From contig JBKBII010000014.1 of the NCBI GenBank assembly GCA_046299415.1, positions 1-42,151 of the forward strand: DNA of 42,151 bases, in the 5' to 3' direction. The translations under genes were made by a program, and so were the position numbers. The number at the start of each line of letters is the position of its first letter. Positions within the stretch are counted from its first letter, which is position 1. The stretch is from JBKBII01 sp046299415 (GTDB taxonomy: Bacteria > Pseudomonadota > Gammaproteobacteria > Ectothiorhodospirales > Ectothiorhodospiraceae). The notes under the pieces are model-generated. The model did no database searches. It saw nothing but the letters and a program-made list of their open reading frames with translations, and was not told the DNA's origin. Shown piece after piece: positions 15,402-25,324 of this stretch.

Positions 15402-18395
15402 TCAGGTCTGGCGTGAAGGTACGGCGCGAACCGATCCTGTTCCGAGCAGGTTACGCGAAGATAGCCCATGGCCATCGAGATCCTCGTGCAACCGCAAAGC
15501 ATTGACGACCACGATCAAAGAACTCACCGACATCCCTAAGGCAGCCATCCACGGCTCAAGCACGCCCGTCGCCGCAAGAGGCAGCGCCAACAAGTTATAG
15601 CCGATCGCCCAGGCGATATTTTGGCGGATGATCACATCGGTTCTACGTGCATGGGCCGGTAGCTGTGCGAGTCGGTCCACGCGATCGTTCAGCAGCACGA
15701 TATCCGCCTCGGCCTGAGCGATTCGGGTTCCACTCCCCATCGCAACCGAGAGGTCTGCTGCTGCCAGAAGCGGGGTATCGTTGACGCCATCGCCGACCGC
15801 CATCACCACCGCGTGATCACTCGCTCTCGAATCCGGCGGCGCGAGTCGTTCAGGATCGTCTCCGGCCGGGGACGATCGCGTCAGGAACAGCTCCGAGGTA
15901 TCGCGATCGAGCCGGGCTTCGCGAATTGCCCGCAGGCGCTCCAATTTGTCCCCTGGGCGCAAATCCCCATGACCCACGAGCCGACCACGACCTCCCATCA
16001 TCGGGCTTTTCGCACCATCGACAGGCCGCCCGGGTGATCCTTGGGTCGGTGACCGACGGTCCGTCACGCGGTCGAACAGCGTCGACTCCCGGGGTTCGGC
16101 AAGTTGATGCCCTTCCAGCTTTTCGAGTGTGTGGGCGACCACGCCAGGACGATCTCCCGACAGCAGGTGGACATTCACACCCGCATCAAGAAACTTCGCC
16201 ACCGCAACAATCGCTTCTGAACGCAGTGGATCGTCCAGCTTGAGTTTCAAAACCGCACGCCCATTGCGAGACACCCAAACTTCGGAATGGGCACGTTCGT
16301 GCCGCGGTAAATCCTGCTGCGCGAAGTCATCCCGAAGACCATCGACAGTGGCGGCATTCGGCGTCGTGAGAGCAAAACCTCGGCGACCAATCCGCCAAGT
16401 TCCGGCGAGCTCCGCATGAGGCTCCGCCGCCATTCCACGGCTTCCGCTCCCCTGAATCCCTTCACGCCTCGCATCGTCCAACGCGTCGTCGATCGCATGC
16501 GAGGCGTTTTGCCGAACGGTGAACTCCAAACCTTCGCCAACGATCGTTTCAACGTTCGAGACGTCGAGGCCCGTCAAGACCGGGGTCCGACGAGGATCGG
16601 AATTCTGCTCGTTGATAGGCGCTACGCCAACGCCAAGCGATTGGATCTCACCCGTATCCAGTGCCTCGGATTCTCGTCCACGACGTGAAGAGTCGATGGC
16701 AAAAGCGCGCACGGCGCGCGCCAGAACGTGATCGGCGTGTGATTCGGCTCGAGCGAGTAGCGCAAGAATCGCCGCTCGTTTCGACTGATCGGGCGTAACG
16801 TCGTCGCTCCACTCCGACGCCACGACGCTGGGCCTCCCGATCGTCAAGGTCCCGGTTTTGTCGAAGACGACATCAGTGAGTTTCGCCGCCAACGGGAAGC
16901 GGTCCGGCTTCATTAGGACGATTCCGAGCCGCGCAAGCTGACCTGCGGTGATTGTCTGCGCGGCAGGCGTCGCCAATGCCAACGCGCAAGGGCAAGTCGC
17001 AACCAGCATCGCGACCATCACCCAAAGCGCGCGATCCGGCGCAACGTATATCCACCAGACCGCGCCGACAACGAGGGTCAGAAGCAGCACCGCAGTAATG
17101 AACGCACCGGTACCGCGCTCAGCCATCAGCGTGATACGCGGTTTCGTCGCCTGCGCGCGCTCGACCAGACGCTGAATCTCTGCCAATTCGGTCTGCGCGC
17201 CCAGACGCTCGATGCGCACGTCGATCGACTGGCCACGGTTGATGGTGCCGGCAATGACGCGATCGCCCACTGCCACAGGTTGCGGCTCCGACTCGCCGGT
17301 CAACAGGGCACAATCCAACTCGCTGGTGCCACGGACGAGTATTCCGTCACCCGGTACCGCTGCGCCGGGAGGAATTCGCACGGTATGCCCCAGTTCAAGC
17401 TCCGCGCGTGAAACTTCCCGCAGCGCGCCGTCGTTTTCTACGAGGGTCGCTATCGCTGGCAAAAGTCGGTCGAGTCTCTGGTTCGCGCGTGCCGCTCGTT
17501 GGCGTGCGAGCATTTCGAGGTAGCGACTCGCAGTCAAAAAAAATACAAACATCGCAGCCGACTCAAAGTAGACGTGCTCACCAGTCCCCAACCATGTGCC
17601 GTACAGGCTCGCGAGGTACGTCGTCAACGTCGCGATAGCGATTGGCACATCCATTCCGAGTCGACGAGTGCGCAAATCACGCCATGCGCCTCGATAAAAC
17701 GGCCAAGCGACATAAGTCACCACGGGCAGCGCGAACAACGCCGCCATGTAACGCAAAAATTGCATGAAGTGCTGATCGGTCGCACCGTCAGCTTCCGCAA
17801 GCCACAGTCCGAGCGCCAGCATCATGACCTGCATGGTGGCGAGACCACCCACCGCAAGGCGTCGCAGCGCGGCGTTGCGTTCGGCGCGCTGGGCGCGGTC
17901 TTCCCGCTCTGGATCATAAGGATGCGCGCGATAACCGATCGCTTCGATCGCCGCGAGCACGCTCGACAGCGCAATACGACTCGGCGCCCAGACCAGTCGT
18001 GCACGATGCGTCGAGTAGTTGACGTGAAACTCGAGAACACCGTCGAGAGCGCGAACGTGGCGCTCATTCAGCCACACGCAAGCGGCGCAGGTGATACCTT
18101 CGAGCATCAACGCCGCTTCGCGACGGTCGGCACCGCGCGCCTGCACGAACTCTCGCTGAATCTGCGGCCGATCGAACAGCTCGAGGTCATGGAGGATTGC
18201 GGGCAACTCTCCTGCACCAGGCGTCGCGTAGCGATCGCGGTGTCGATAGTAGTCGCCATGGCCCGCGTCGATGATCGTCTGTGCAACCGCCTGACATCCG
18301 GGACAGCACGTCGGGTGTCGTTCATCCGCGAATGACACGGGCCAGGCATCGTCTGCCGGCGTCGGCAGACCGCAGTGAAAGCACGGTTTACTCAA
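15402..18395 (-). CDS. ccoI: Copper-translocating P-type ATPase CcoI (FixI-like)
   Basis: CcoI pumps copper for the cbb3 active site. At the N-terminus is a Cys-rich domain (CFHCG at 5-9, CCPGC at 30-34), then a heavy-metal domain with GITCAACVW at about 100-108. The ion-pathway motif TCPCALA is at 467-473, the phosphorylation site DKTGT at 512-516 and the hinge GDGVND at about 868-873. The length of 997 residues exceeds the usual 750-850. The extra sequence lies between DKTGT and GDGVND, in Arg/Ser/Pro-rich segments of the nucleotide-binding and phosphorylation domains. The start overlaps the ccoH stop by ATGA. Confidence 0.93.
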   Translation of the reverse strand: MSKPCFHCGLPTPADDAWPVSFADERHPTCCPGCQAVAQTIIDAGHGDYYRHRDRYATPGAGELPAILHDLELFDRPQIQREFVQARGADRREAALMLEGITCAACVWLNERHVRALDGVLEFHVNYSTHRARLVWAPSRIALSSVLAAIEAIGYRAHPYDPEREDRAQRAERNAALRRLAVGGLATMQVMMLALGLWLAEADGATDQHFMQFLRYMAALFALPVVTYVAWPFYRGAWRDLRTRRLGMDVPIAIATLTTYLASLYGTWLGTGEHVYFESAAMFVFFLTASRYLEMLARQRAARANQRLDRLLPAIATLVENDGALREVSRAELELGHTVRIPPGAAVPGDGILVRGTSELDCALLTGESEPQPVAVGDRVIAGTINRGQSIDVRIERLGAQTELAEIQRLVERAQATKPRITLMAERGTGAFITAVLLLTLVVGAVWWIYVAPDRALWVMVAMLVATCPCALALATPAAQTITAGQLARLGIVLMKPDRFPLAAKLTDVVFDKTGTLTIGRPSVVASEWSDDVTPDQSKRAAILALLARAESHADHVLARAVRAFAIDSSRRGRESEALDTGEIQSLGVGVAPINEQNSDPRRTPVLTGLDVSNVETIVGEGLEFTVRQNASHAIDDALDDARREGIQGSGSRGMAAEPHAELAGTWRIGRRGFALTTPNAATVDGLRDDFAQQDLPRHERAHSEVWVSRNGRAVLKLKLDDPLRSEAIVAVAKFLDAGVNVHLLSGDRPGVVAHTLEKLEGHQLAEPRESTLFDRVTDRRSPTQGSPGRPVDGAKSPMMGGRGRLVGHGDLRPGDKLERLRAIREARLDRDTSELFLTRSSPAGDDPERLAPPDSRASDHAVVMAVGDGVNDTPLLAAADLSVAMGSGTRIAQAEADIVLLNDRVDRLAQLPAHARRTDVIIRQNIAWAIGYNLLALPLAATGVLEPWMAALGMSVSSLIVVVNALRLHEDLDGHGLSSRNLLGTGSVRAVPSRQT

Positions 18396-19219
18396 CGCGT
18401 CGGGTCGCCCACGATCGTGAAGCCCTCGCGCTCATACAGACGCCCATCGTGCTCAACTTGCAGCAAAAGATCCCAGCGTCCCGCTGCATCGAGTGCGAGA
18501 TCAGCGACATAAACGCCATTGCCGCGGGGCTGCATTTCAAAGTACTGATCCTGCGACTCGCTCGCGATGTACATGAAATGTCCACGCACCGTTGCGTTGC
18601 TGATCAGACCGTCCTCAACCGAGTTGAGGGTCACCTGAAAGCGGCCAGGCGTGCCGACGCTCGGTCGGCTGACCCAGCCCGTCCGAACATCCCAACCAAA
18701 GGTCTCCTGAAGCTCAAGACGCCCGATGTAGGTGCGAGCGAGCGCCTCTTTGCGCTCGGTGATACGTGCCACAGTCCCGGGGAAGGCTGAATGCACTTCG
18801 CGGGCACCGCTCTCCGGAGCCGGAATCAAAACACCAACCAAGCCCTGGGGCAGGCCATTGTTGGCGAACGTGATCATCGCGGCATTGACGGTCGCGATCA
18901 CGCCGAAAAAGGCAATCAGCGTCAACGGAAACCAATGCAGGCGGCCGATTCGTGGCTTGCCGGCGCGGGTCCGCGCCTCAAGTTGCGACGTAATGATCCC
19001 CAGCCCGTAGGGCGCAATGATGTACAAGGCGAGGTGAATCGCGAGCACATCGGCACCGTCCCACGTCAGCACGGACCACGGGATGAACCAGAGCATGGTG
19101 AGGCCAACGACCAACGCCGCTGTTGAGTATCCCTTCAATGACGTAAAGCGGTAAATCAGCAAAAACAACACGACGATTAACGCCGTACCAAGACCCAGAC
19201 TGATGACCAACGAATCCAT
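18392..19219 (-). CDS. ccoH: CcoH/FixH-domain membrane protein with extra N-terminal membrane domain
   Basis: The C-terminal half, from HWFPLTLIAFFGVIATVNAAMITFA, follows the FixH pattern: one membrane helix, then a periplasmic domain ending DLLLQVEHDGRLYERE. CcoH supports cbb3 oxidase assembly and stability. At 275 residues it is longer than the usual 150-180. The extra N-terminal 100 residues hold about three transmembrane helices (MDSLVISLGLGTALIVVLF, STAALVVGLTMLWFIP, IHLALYIIAPYGLGII). The gene lies between ccoG and ccoI, 37 bases after ccoG, and overlaps ccoI by four bases. Confidence 0.85.
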   Translation of the reverse strand: MDSLVISLGLGTALIVVLFLLIYRFTSLKGYSTAALVVGLTMLWFIPWSVLTWDGADVLAIHLALYIIAPYGLGIITSQLEARTRAGKPRIGRLHWFPLTLIAFFGVIATVNAAMITFANNGLPQGLVGVLIPAPESGAREVHSAFPGTVARITERKEALARTYIGRLELQETFGWDVRTGWVSRPSVGTPGRFQVTLNSVEDGLISNATVRGHFMYIASESQDQYFEMQPRGNGVYVADLALDAAGRWDLLLQVEHDGRLYEREGFTIVGDPTR

Positions 19220-19256
19220 TTAGACTCCTGCGCTCGGCAGCCGAGCTCGCGGCACC

Positions 19257-20663
19257 CTAGCGATGACTGAATTGCGACTGGACTGAGCCTAATTCGCGAC
19301 CGTCGATCGCGTGACGAATAACCAAACGGAATGGGGTCGGCGAGTCCGTGAGCCCAGTCGCGGAATGCCGAATGCGCAACGCCACCGTCAATCGCTGGTC
19401 CGGCTCGAGAACCACCTGCTCAAGCAAACCAAAGTCCAGTTCGGGTGCTGGCAAACCCTCGAGCTCGAATTCGAGCGGCAAGTACTCCTGGACCTTCGAA
19501 TTGAGCTTTAGGTCGTAACTGTTTTGTACTCGCCCGTCCGACATCTGGACGTACAGCGGTTGGCGCACCTGCGAAAGGCTGGCATCGAGATCGCCCCGGC
19601 TCAAAATGCTGACCGCCAAAAGGCCAACGACGATCACAATCGACAGCCCATAACCGATCGTCTTGCCCTTGATGAGTCGAGTCGGTGCGCCTTGCTGTGC
19701 CCGCTCAGAGGTATACCCGATCAACCCCCGCGGCCACCCTTGCTTGTCCATGATCGAATCGCAGGCATCGATACACAACGCGCAATGGATGCACGAAACC
19801 TGAAGCCCATCCCGAATATCGATTCCGGTCGGGCACACCTGAACGCAGTAGCCGCAATCGATGCAGTCACCATATCCGGCGGCGATCCGCTCTTCGCGGG
19901 TCTTGCGCTCCCGCAGCGGTTTCGCACGACCGAGTTCCCCTTCTCCACGGCGCTCATCGTAGGAGACCATCAAAGTGTCACGATCGAACATTACCGATTG
20001 GAAACGTGCATAGGGACACAGCAGCGTGCAGGTCTGTTCGCGCAGAACGCCAGCGAATAGAAACGTCGTCGCGGTCAGAATGAACGTCGTGATGTAGGCC
20101 GCTGGAGGCGCCTCGCCGGTGAAAAACCAAATCACGATATCCGGCGCATTACCCCAGTACAAAATGAAAGCGAACGCTGTCAGAAATGATACGCCCAGCC
20201 AACTGGACCACGTGGCAATCATCTTGAGCAGCTTTTCGCGGTTCCAAGGAGCGGCCGCGAGGCGCAGCCGAGCGGGGCGTTCTCCCTGAATCCAGCGCTC
20301 GATTCGCATGAACACGTCGGTCCACAGCGTCTGAAAACAGAAGTACCCACAGAACACTCGCCCGGCGATCCCAGTGACGAAAAACAGCAGCATCGCCGCG
20401 ATGATCAAAAAACCCGCAAGCCAGAAAATATCCTGCGGGTACACGATCAGATCAAAAATGTAGAACCTGCGATTGGGCAGATCGAACAAAATCGCCTGAT
20501 TCGGCCCGTATTCTCGCGTCCAACGCAACCAAGGCAACAAAAAGTACACGCCGTAAGCGAGAACCAGGATGCCTGTCTTCAGATTGCGAAAACGCCCGCG
20601 CACCGATCGCGGATGAATCGGAATCCGCACTTCCACGGGTCTGTCGGAGACTGATCGCGTCAT
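19257..20663 (-). CDS. ccoG: cbb3 oxidase accessory protein CcoG (4Fe-4S cluster protein)
   Basis: CcoG (FixG/RdxA) is a membrane iron-sulfur protein that reduces copper for cbb3 oxidase assembly. The start is ATG 20663 (MTRSVSDRPVEVRIP), with GAGGTG upstream; the open frame extends 39 residues further without family resemblance. Several membrane helices come first, then CTLLCPYARFQ. The two clusters follow as CGYCVQVCPTGIDIR and CIHCALCIDACDSIM. The C-terminal part is an Ig-like periplasmic domain. Length is 468 residues, normal for the family. It begins the ccoGHIS unit about 650 bases after ccoP. Confidence 0.94.
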   Translation of the reverse strand: MTRSVSDRPVEVRIPIHPRSVRGRFRNLKTGILVLAYGVYFLLPWLRWTREYGPNQAILFDLPNRRFYIFDLIVYPQDIFWLAGFLIIAAMLLFFVTGIAGRVFCGYFCFQTLWTDVFMRIERWIQGERPARLRLAAAPWNREKLLKMIATWSSWLGVSFLTAFAFILYWGNAPDIVIWFFTGEAPPAAYITTFILTATTFLFAGVLREQTCTLLCPYARFQSVMFDRDTLMVSYDERRGEGELGRAKPLRERKTREERIAAGYGDCIDCGYCVQVCPTGIDIRDGLQVSCIHCALCIDACDSIMDKQGWPRGLIGYTSERAQQGAPTRLIKGKTIGYGLSIVIVVGLLAVSILSRGDLDASLSQVRQPLYVQMSDGRVQNSYDLKLNSKVQEYLPLEFELEGLPAPELDFGLLEQVVLEPDQRLTVALRIRHSATGLTDSPTPFRLVIRHAIDGRELGSVQSQFSHR

Positions 20664-21166
20664 CGCCACCTCTTGCTTTTCGCCCGCCCGTTGGCCGAAA
20701 AAAAACCGGACAGCCTCAAATCGACGTCCACCAGACGACCGAGTCACGCGGCTATGAGAGCGGTCGCAGTGGCGCCTCACGTTCGGCCCCTAAACGTCGG
20801 AGGCTACAGTTCGATCACGAGACAGCCCCCCCGGAACCAATCAGCGATGCGTCGACCCCTGATGCCTCGGCTTCAACAGACAGGACCTCAAGCTTCGCAC
20901 CGCACCTTTTGAGACCCTTCAGCATTTCCCTTGGTCTGAGCCGGCCCGAATTCACCGCCGATGTTCACGCCACGGCAAGGCCGTGATTGAAGAGGAACCT
21001 TTGTGCGCTTACACCACGAGTGACCGCCCGTCTTTTCCACGTTCGGGGGGTTTGACTTGGACGCCAATCCGATTACACCGAGGCGAGCGTCGACCCAAAC
21101 AACCTTCGGCCTCACCTTATCCATCGGGCGCAGCCGTCGAGTGATCATGTAGCGGTCATCTACTGC
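20664..21166. other. Intergenic region ccoP-ccoG
   Basis: No supported gene. An 86-codon minus-strand frame (20888-21148) lacks a ribosome binding site and family resemblance. I found no TTGAT-N4-ATCAA (FNR/Anr) box. A ccoG promoter is expected here but I cannot place it. Confidence 0.5.
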
Positions 21167-21201
21167 AAAAAAGGCGGCGCTAGACTTTTCTCCAGCGCCG
21201 C
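21167..21201 (-). terminator. Terminator of the ccoNOQP operon
   Basis: GCGGCGCT (21174-21181) and AGCGCCGC (21194-21201) form a perfect 8-bp GC-rich stem. On the minus strand it is followed by a short CC and TTTTTT. It lies about 110 bases after the ccoP stop and is a classic rho-independent terminator. Confidence 0.85.
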
Positions 21202-21308
21202 TGTCGGCTAAACCTCAAAACGTGTCGACGCGCGTGGTCAAACGAAACGCTGCACGCCGGGAGGAGCGTTACAGAGACGTTCCGCCGACCCCGGACGTTT
21301 ACAGACGG

Positions 21309-22301
21309 CTACTGGCCACCACCTAGCTGGTGGACATAGACCGTCAGCATTTTGATCTCCTCGTCGGACAGCCGATCAGAGAAAGCCGGCATCAAGCGCT
21401 GTGCGCCGTTACGAATAAAACCAGCCACCAGGTTTTGGCGAGCCTGATCGGTCTCGGCACCATTCACGTCGACCAAACCCCAGATGTTATTTGTGAGGTT
21501 GGGGGCACCCTGAGAGACCAAACCCTTGCCGTCCATGCCATGGCACTGGAAGCAACCACCGTCCGATCCGGTAAAGATCCGCTCACCGGCTTCGATCTCA
21601 GCCGCGTCCATCTCAAAGCCGTTCATCGACAAAACGTACGCGGACACCTGCGACAGCTGTTCGCCGGAAAGCGTGTCGCGATAACCGGGCATGTATCCCA
21701 ACCGACCCAGAACCAGCGTCTGTTCGATTTTTTCGACCGTGCCACCCCACTTCCAATGGTCATCGCGAAGGTTAGGGTACTGACCGATGACGCCACCGCC
21801 CCCCACTTGATGACAGGCTGCACACCACGTTCCGAAAGAACCGCGGGCGTAAGCATTAACAAAGCTCATCGCCTCGGCGTCGGTTAGAATGTCGCCGTAA
21901 TCCATCGCAGCGACCTTTGTCAGCATCTCGCGCTGCCGCACCGACGCCGTACCCGTCTGCATGTCCTGTGCGAGCAACGAACGCGTATTCCAATGGGTCG
22001 TCACTTCCTCGCCGCCGCGCTCGAAGGAAACCGAGTTGATACCCTTCGTGAATGACGCACCAACGGGCCAAGCAGGAAAAAGCAACCAGTACACGACAGC
22101 GAATACCACCGTTGCGTAAAACGCCCAAACCCACCACGTCGGCAACGGGTTGTTGTATTCCTGCAAATCGCCATCCCAGACATGGCCGGTCGTCTCGACA
22201 CCCTTGCCCTCATGAGGGGTGCCGGGCTTACGCTGTGCGTCACTGACCATGGTCTTCCCTTCGTGACGGGACTTTGGTTGGGTATTGTGATTCGTCGTCA
22301 T
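21309..22301 (-). CDS. ccoP: cbb3 oxidase diheme cytochrome c subunit CcoP
   Basis: CcoP passes electrons to CcoO and CcoN. The N-terminal part has TTGHVWDGDLQEYNNPLPTWW at about 38-58, the CcoP signature, followed by one membrane helix. Two c-type heme sites are CAACH at about 160-164 and CFQCH at 250-254. With the start at 22301 the protein has 330 residues and overlaps ccoQ by ATGA. An alternative ATG at 22250 (MVSDAQRK) has a better AAGGGAAG site and gives 313 residues. It is the last gene of the operon, before a strong terminator. Confidence 0.95.
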   Translation of the reverse strand: MTTNHNTQPKSRHEGKTMVSDAQRKPGTPHEGKGVETTGHVWDGDLQEYNNPLPTWWVWAFYATVVFAVVYWLLFPAWPVGASFTKGINSVSFERGGEEVTTHWNTRSLLAQDMQTGTASVRQREMLTKVAAMDYGDILTDAEAMSFVNAYARGSFGTWCAACHQVGGGGVIGQYPNLRDDHWKWGGTVEKIEQTLVLGRLGYMPGYRDTLSGEQLSQVSAYVLSMNGFEMDAAEIEAGERIFTGSDGGCFQCHGMDGKGLVSQGAPNLTNNIWGLVDVNGAETDQARQNLVAGFIRNGAQRLMPAFSDRLSDEEIKMLTVYVHQLGGGQ

Positions 22302-22594
22302 GATTTCCGTTGTCCCTGCGGCCGTAGATGGCGATTGTCGTGACCTTCGCCGCGCCGGCCGAGCTCCTGTGGTGAATGCTCCGTCTTGAACTCGCGCCGT
22401 TCGTGCGAGTGATAGGGATCACGTGGATCCTCATCATCGTTCAAGGGGATGTAGCGATAGTCTTCGTACTGACGAGAGCGTTTCGGGCTACCGAAAATGT
22501 AGAGCAATATGGCGATGAACGTCGTCATGAACAGCACCAAGGCGACCATCTTGCTGTTACCAAGGTCCGTGATCCATGCCCAAATCATCGCCAT
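22298..22594 (-). CDS. ccoQ: cbb3 oxidase subunit CcoQ (FixQ)
   Basis: The 98-residue protein begins MAMIWAWITDLGNSK and has one membrane helix, VALVLFMTTFIAILLYIFG, followed by the CcoQ-type segment PLNDDEDP. AGGAGGG lies just before the ATG. The C-terminal tail, rich in Arg, His and Glu, makes it longer than the usual 50-70 residues. It overlaps ccoP by four bases. CcoQ stabilises the oxidase complex. Confidence 0.9.
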   Translation of the reverse strand: MAMIWAWITDLGNSKMVALVLFMTTFIAILLYIFGSPKRSRQYEDYRYIPLNDDEDPRDPYHSHERREFKTEHSPQELGRRGEGHDNRHLRPQGQRKS

Positions 22595-22672
22595 GTACCC
22601 TCCTGTTCGCCAACCGCGGTTCGCATCAAACGACCCGAGTACACCCGGCGCGCCGCCTATTTCGCAAGAAAC

Positions 22673-23407
22673 TCAGCGGAAATCTGCGAAATGCCCTTCC
22701 GAGTACTGGGTAAAGTCAACCATCGTTCCAAGAACCTGCAAGTAGGCGACGATGGCATCCATCTCAGAAATGAAAGACGGATCGCCGTCGAAATTACCGG
22801 CTTGCGCCTGCGCGATCAGGTTGTCTTCCGCGCGATTGATGTCCAGCAGAGGTGCGACGTCAGCACCGAAGCGCTCGACGTTGGCCTCGAACTCTTCCTC
22901 GTTCATGGAGTAAGGCACCCCGACACGACGCAGCGCGCGCATCCTGGCCTCGATGTCCGAATACTGCAGGGGCGTTTCGGCCAGCCAGGGGTAGCCCGGC
23001 ATGATCGACTCAGGCACGAGGGACTTCGGTGCGATCAGATGCTGCACGTGCCATTCGTTCGAATACTTGCCGCCGACACGAGCGAGGTCAGGCCCAGTCC
23101 GTTTCGAGCCCCACTGGAACGGGTGATCAAACTGCGACTCCGCCGCCAGTGAGTAATGTCCGTAACGCAGCATTTCGTCACGGAAGGGGCGCACCATCTG
23201 CGAGTGACAGGTGTAGCAGCCCTCGCGGACGTAAATGTCCCGGCCGCGTTGCTCAAGAGGCGTATAAGGTCTAACCCCATCGACTTCTTCAATGGTGTCG
23301 TTGATGTAGAACAGCGGGACGATTTCAACCAGACCACCGACGCTGATCGCACCCATGGTGAGAACGATCAGCAACCCGGCATTGGTTTCGATGCTTTCGT
23401 GTTTCAT
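22673..23407 (-). CDS. ccoO: cbb3 oxidase monoheme cytochrome c subunit CcoO
   Basis: CcoO is a membrane-anchored cytochrome c. One N-terminal helix (GLLIVLTMGAISVGGLVEIVP) is followed by the heme site CYTCH at about 64-68, HSQMVRPFRDE, and SLVPESIMPGYPWL with the presumed axial methionine. Length is 244 residues, a little above the usual 200. It lies 68 bases downstream of ccoN and 78 bases before ccoQ. Confidence 0.96.
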   Translation of the reverse strand: MKHESIETNAGLLIVLTMGAISVGGLVEIVPLFYINDTIEEVDGVRPYTPLEQRGRDIYVREGCYTCHSQMVRPFRDEMLRYGHYSLAAESQFDHPFQWGSKRTGPDLARVGGKYSNEWHVQHLIAPKSLVPESIMPGYPWLAETPLQYSDIEARMRALRRVGVPYSMNEEEFEANVERFGADVAPLLDINRAEDNLIAQAQAGNFDGDPSFISEMDAIVAYLQVLGTMVDFTQYSEGHFADFR

Positions 23408-23475
23408 GCGGAGCCCTGCGAATCAAATGACGATCGAATGGTGCGCCGGGTGTTGACCAGACGCACCGTTATTGA

Positions 23476-24963
23476 TCAAGCGGTCTGCGCTGCAGTCTTG
23501 CGCGATTCCTCGAGCTCGACAGCGCGTTGGCGCATCCCTTCACGGACGGTCATGAACACGTTGAATGCCATGATCAACATCCCGGTCAAGAAGAAGGCTC
23601 CACCGATCGCACGCACCACGTAGGGCTTGTGCAGGAAGACGACCGACTCGGTGAACGTATAAGCCAAGTTGCCGTATTCATCGAAGGCTCTGAGCATCAG
23701 CCCCTGCCCGATCCCGGCAACCCACATCGCAACGATGTACAACACGATTCCGATGGTCGCAAGGAAGAAGTGCACGTATACGAGACGCAGCGAATACAGC
23801 CGAACGTTCCAAAGCTTGGGAATCAGGTGATAGAGCGACCCGAAGGTGATCATCGCCACCCAGCCCAACGCACCAGAGTGAACGTGGCCCACAGTCCAGT
23901 CGGTGTAATGGGACAGTGCGTTGACGCTCTTCAGCGACATCATCGGACCCTCGAAGGTCGACATGCCATAGAACGACAGAGCCGTGATCAGGAACAACAT
24001 GATCGGGTCGGAGCGCAGCTTTTCCCAGGCACCCGACAACGTCATGATGCCGTTGATCATGCCACCCCACGATGGCAGCAACAACAGGATGGAGAAAGTC
24101 GCGGCCAGTGTCGACGTCCAGTCCGGGAGGGCCGTCCAGTGCAAGTGGTGGGCGCCCACCCACATGTACAGGAACACCAGTGCCCAGAAGTGGATGATCG
24201 AAAGCTTGTAGGAATAGATCGGGCGACCGGCCTGCTTGGGCACGAAGTAATACATCATCCCTAGGAACGCGGCCGTCAGGAAGAAGCCGACCGCATTGTG
24301 GCCATACCACCACTGCGTCATCGCGTCCTGCACGCCGGAGAACAGCGAGTACGAGTATGGGCTGAATAAGCCGACCGGAACCTGCAGGTTATTGAAGATG
24401 TGAAGCAGGGCTGTTGCCAAGATGAAGGCCATGAAGAACCAGTTCGCCACGTAGATATGCGGCTGGCTGCGACGCATCAATGTCTGCAGGAAGACCCAGA
24501 AATAGACGACCCAAACAACCGCGATCAGGATATCGATCTGCCAGTTGAACTCCGCGTACTCGCGGCCCTGAGTGATGCCCGCCGTGTAGGTGAATACCCC
24601 GAGGATCAATGCGAGGTTCCAGCCGTAGAACGTAAACGTCGCCAGGCTGTCGCTGTACAAGCGGGTCTGACAAGTCCGTTGAACGATGTAGTACGACGTC
24701 GCAAACAGCGCGTTGCCGCCGAAGCCGAAGATCACCAACGTCGTGTGGACCGGGCGGAACCGCCCGAACGTGATCTGCGCGATATCAAAGTTCAGGAACG
24801 GCCAGGCGAGCTGTGAGGCAATCCACACACCTGCCGCCATTCCCAAGACGCCCCACACCACCGCCGCGATCGCGAACTTCTTGACGATGTCGTAGTTGTA
24901 CTGCTCGGTCACAACGGTACCGCGCGCTGGCGCTGCCGCCGTCAATCCAATCGACTGACTCAT
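23476..24963 (-). CDS. ccoN: cbb3 oxidase catalytic subunit CcoN
   Basis: CcoN is the heme-copper subunit that reduces oxygen at low concentration. The start is ATG 24963 (MSQSIGLTAAAP); the longer frame begins with TTG. About 12 transmembrane segments are visible over 495 residues. Candidate metal-ligand histidines are H73 (RPVHTTLVIF), H222 (WWYGHNAVGF), H272-H273 (GAHHLHW) and H360/H362 (GHVHSGALGW). It is the first gene of ccoNOQP. I could not find a clear FNR box upstream. Confidence 0.97.
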   Translation of the reverse strand: MSQSIGLTAAAPARGTVVTEQYNYDIVKKFAIAAVVWGVLGMAAGVWIASQLAWPFLNFDIAQITFGRFRPVHTTLVIFGFGGNALFATSYYIVQRTCQTRLYSDSLATFTFYGWNLALILGVFTYTAGITQGREYAEFNWQIDILIAVVWVVYFWVFLQTLMRRSQPHIYVANWFFMAFILATALLHIFNNLQVPVGLFSPYSYSLFSGVQDAMTQWWYGHNAVGFFLTAAFLGMMYYFVPKQAGRPIYSYKLSIIHFWALVFLYMWVGAHHLHWTALPDWTSTLAATFSILLLLPSWGGMINGIMTLSGAWEKLRSDPIMLFLITALSFYGMSTFEGPMMSLKSVNALSHYTDWTVGHVHSGALGWVAMITFGSLYHLIPKLWNVRLYSLRLVYVHFFLATIGIVLYIVAMWVAGIGQGLMLRAFDEYGNLAYTFTESVVFLHKPYVVRAIGGAFFLTGMLIMAFNVFMTVREGMRQRAVELEESRKTAAQTA

Positions 24964-25324
24964 GATTGACCCGCCTGTGTCTGTGCTGAACAAGCCCTCT
25001 TGGGGCTACGGACTGTAGCTGAAACCAACATTAGTGAAAACCAATCCTTAAGAATTTCGTCGGGATTGCGCGATTTGGCGATCTCGATCGACAAGGATGT
25101 CGACCATCGAACCATTCAGAAAAACGGGACTAGCGGCCGGATGTCCTTGCCCCAACGACCTGAACGAAATTATTCCGATTCAACGCCGCAGACCTCAAAA
25201 ACGAATCGGCCGTTGAAAACACACCGACGCAAGCCGCCAGCGATCGAGATCGCCGCCAAGAAACCGGCTCGAATGACACGCGACCGATGCAGCAATTCCG
25301 GCGACCGGCCGCTGTAAAGGCGAC
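24964..25324. other. Upstream region of ccoN
   Basis: The ccoN promoter must lie here, but I cannot assign convincing -35/-10 boxes or an FNR/Anr palindrome. No supported gene. Confidence 0.4.

Noticed and set aside
20888..21148. An 86-codon minus-strand frame between ccoP and ccoG.
   Set aside because: No ribosome binding site, no family resemblance, and low confidence in its composition.
24964..25100. A search for an FNR/Anr box (TTGAT-N4-ATCAA) in front of ccoN.
   Set aside because: Only poor partial matches were found, for example TTGGTTTTCACTAA on the minus strand.
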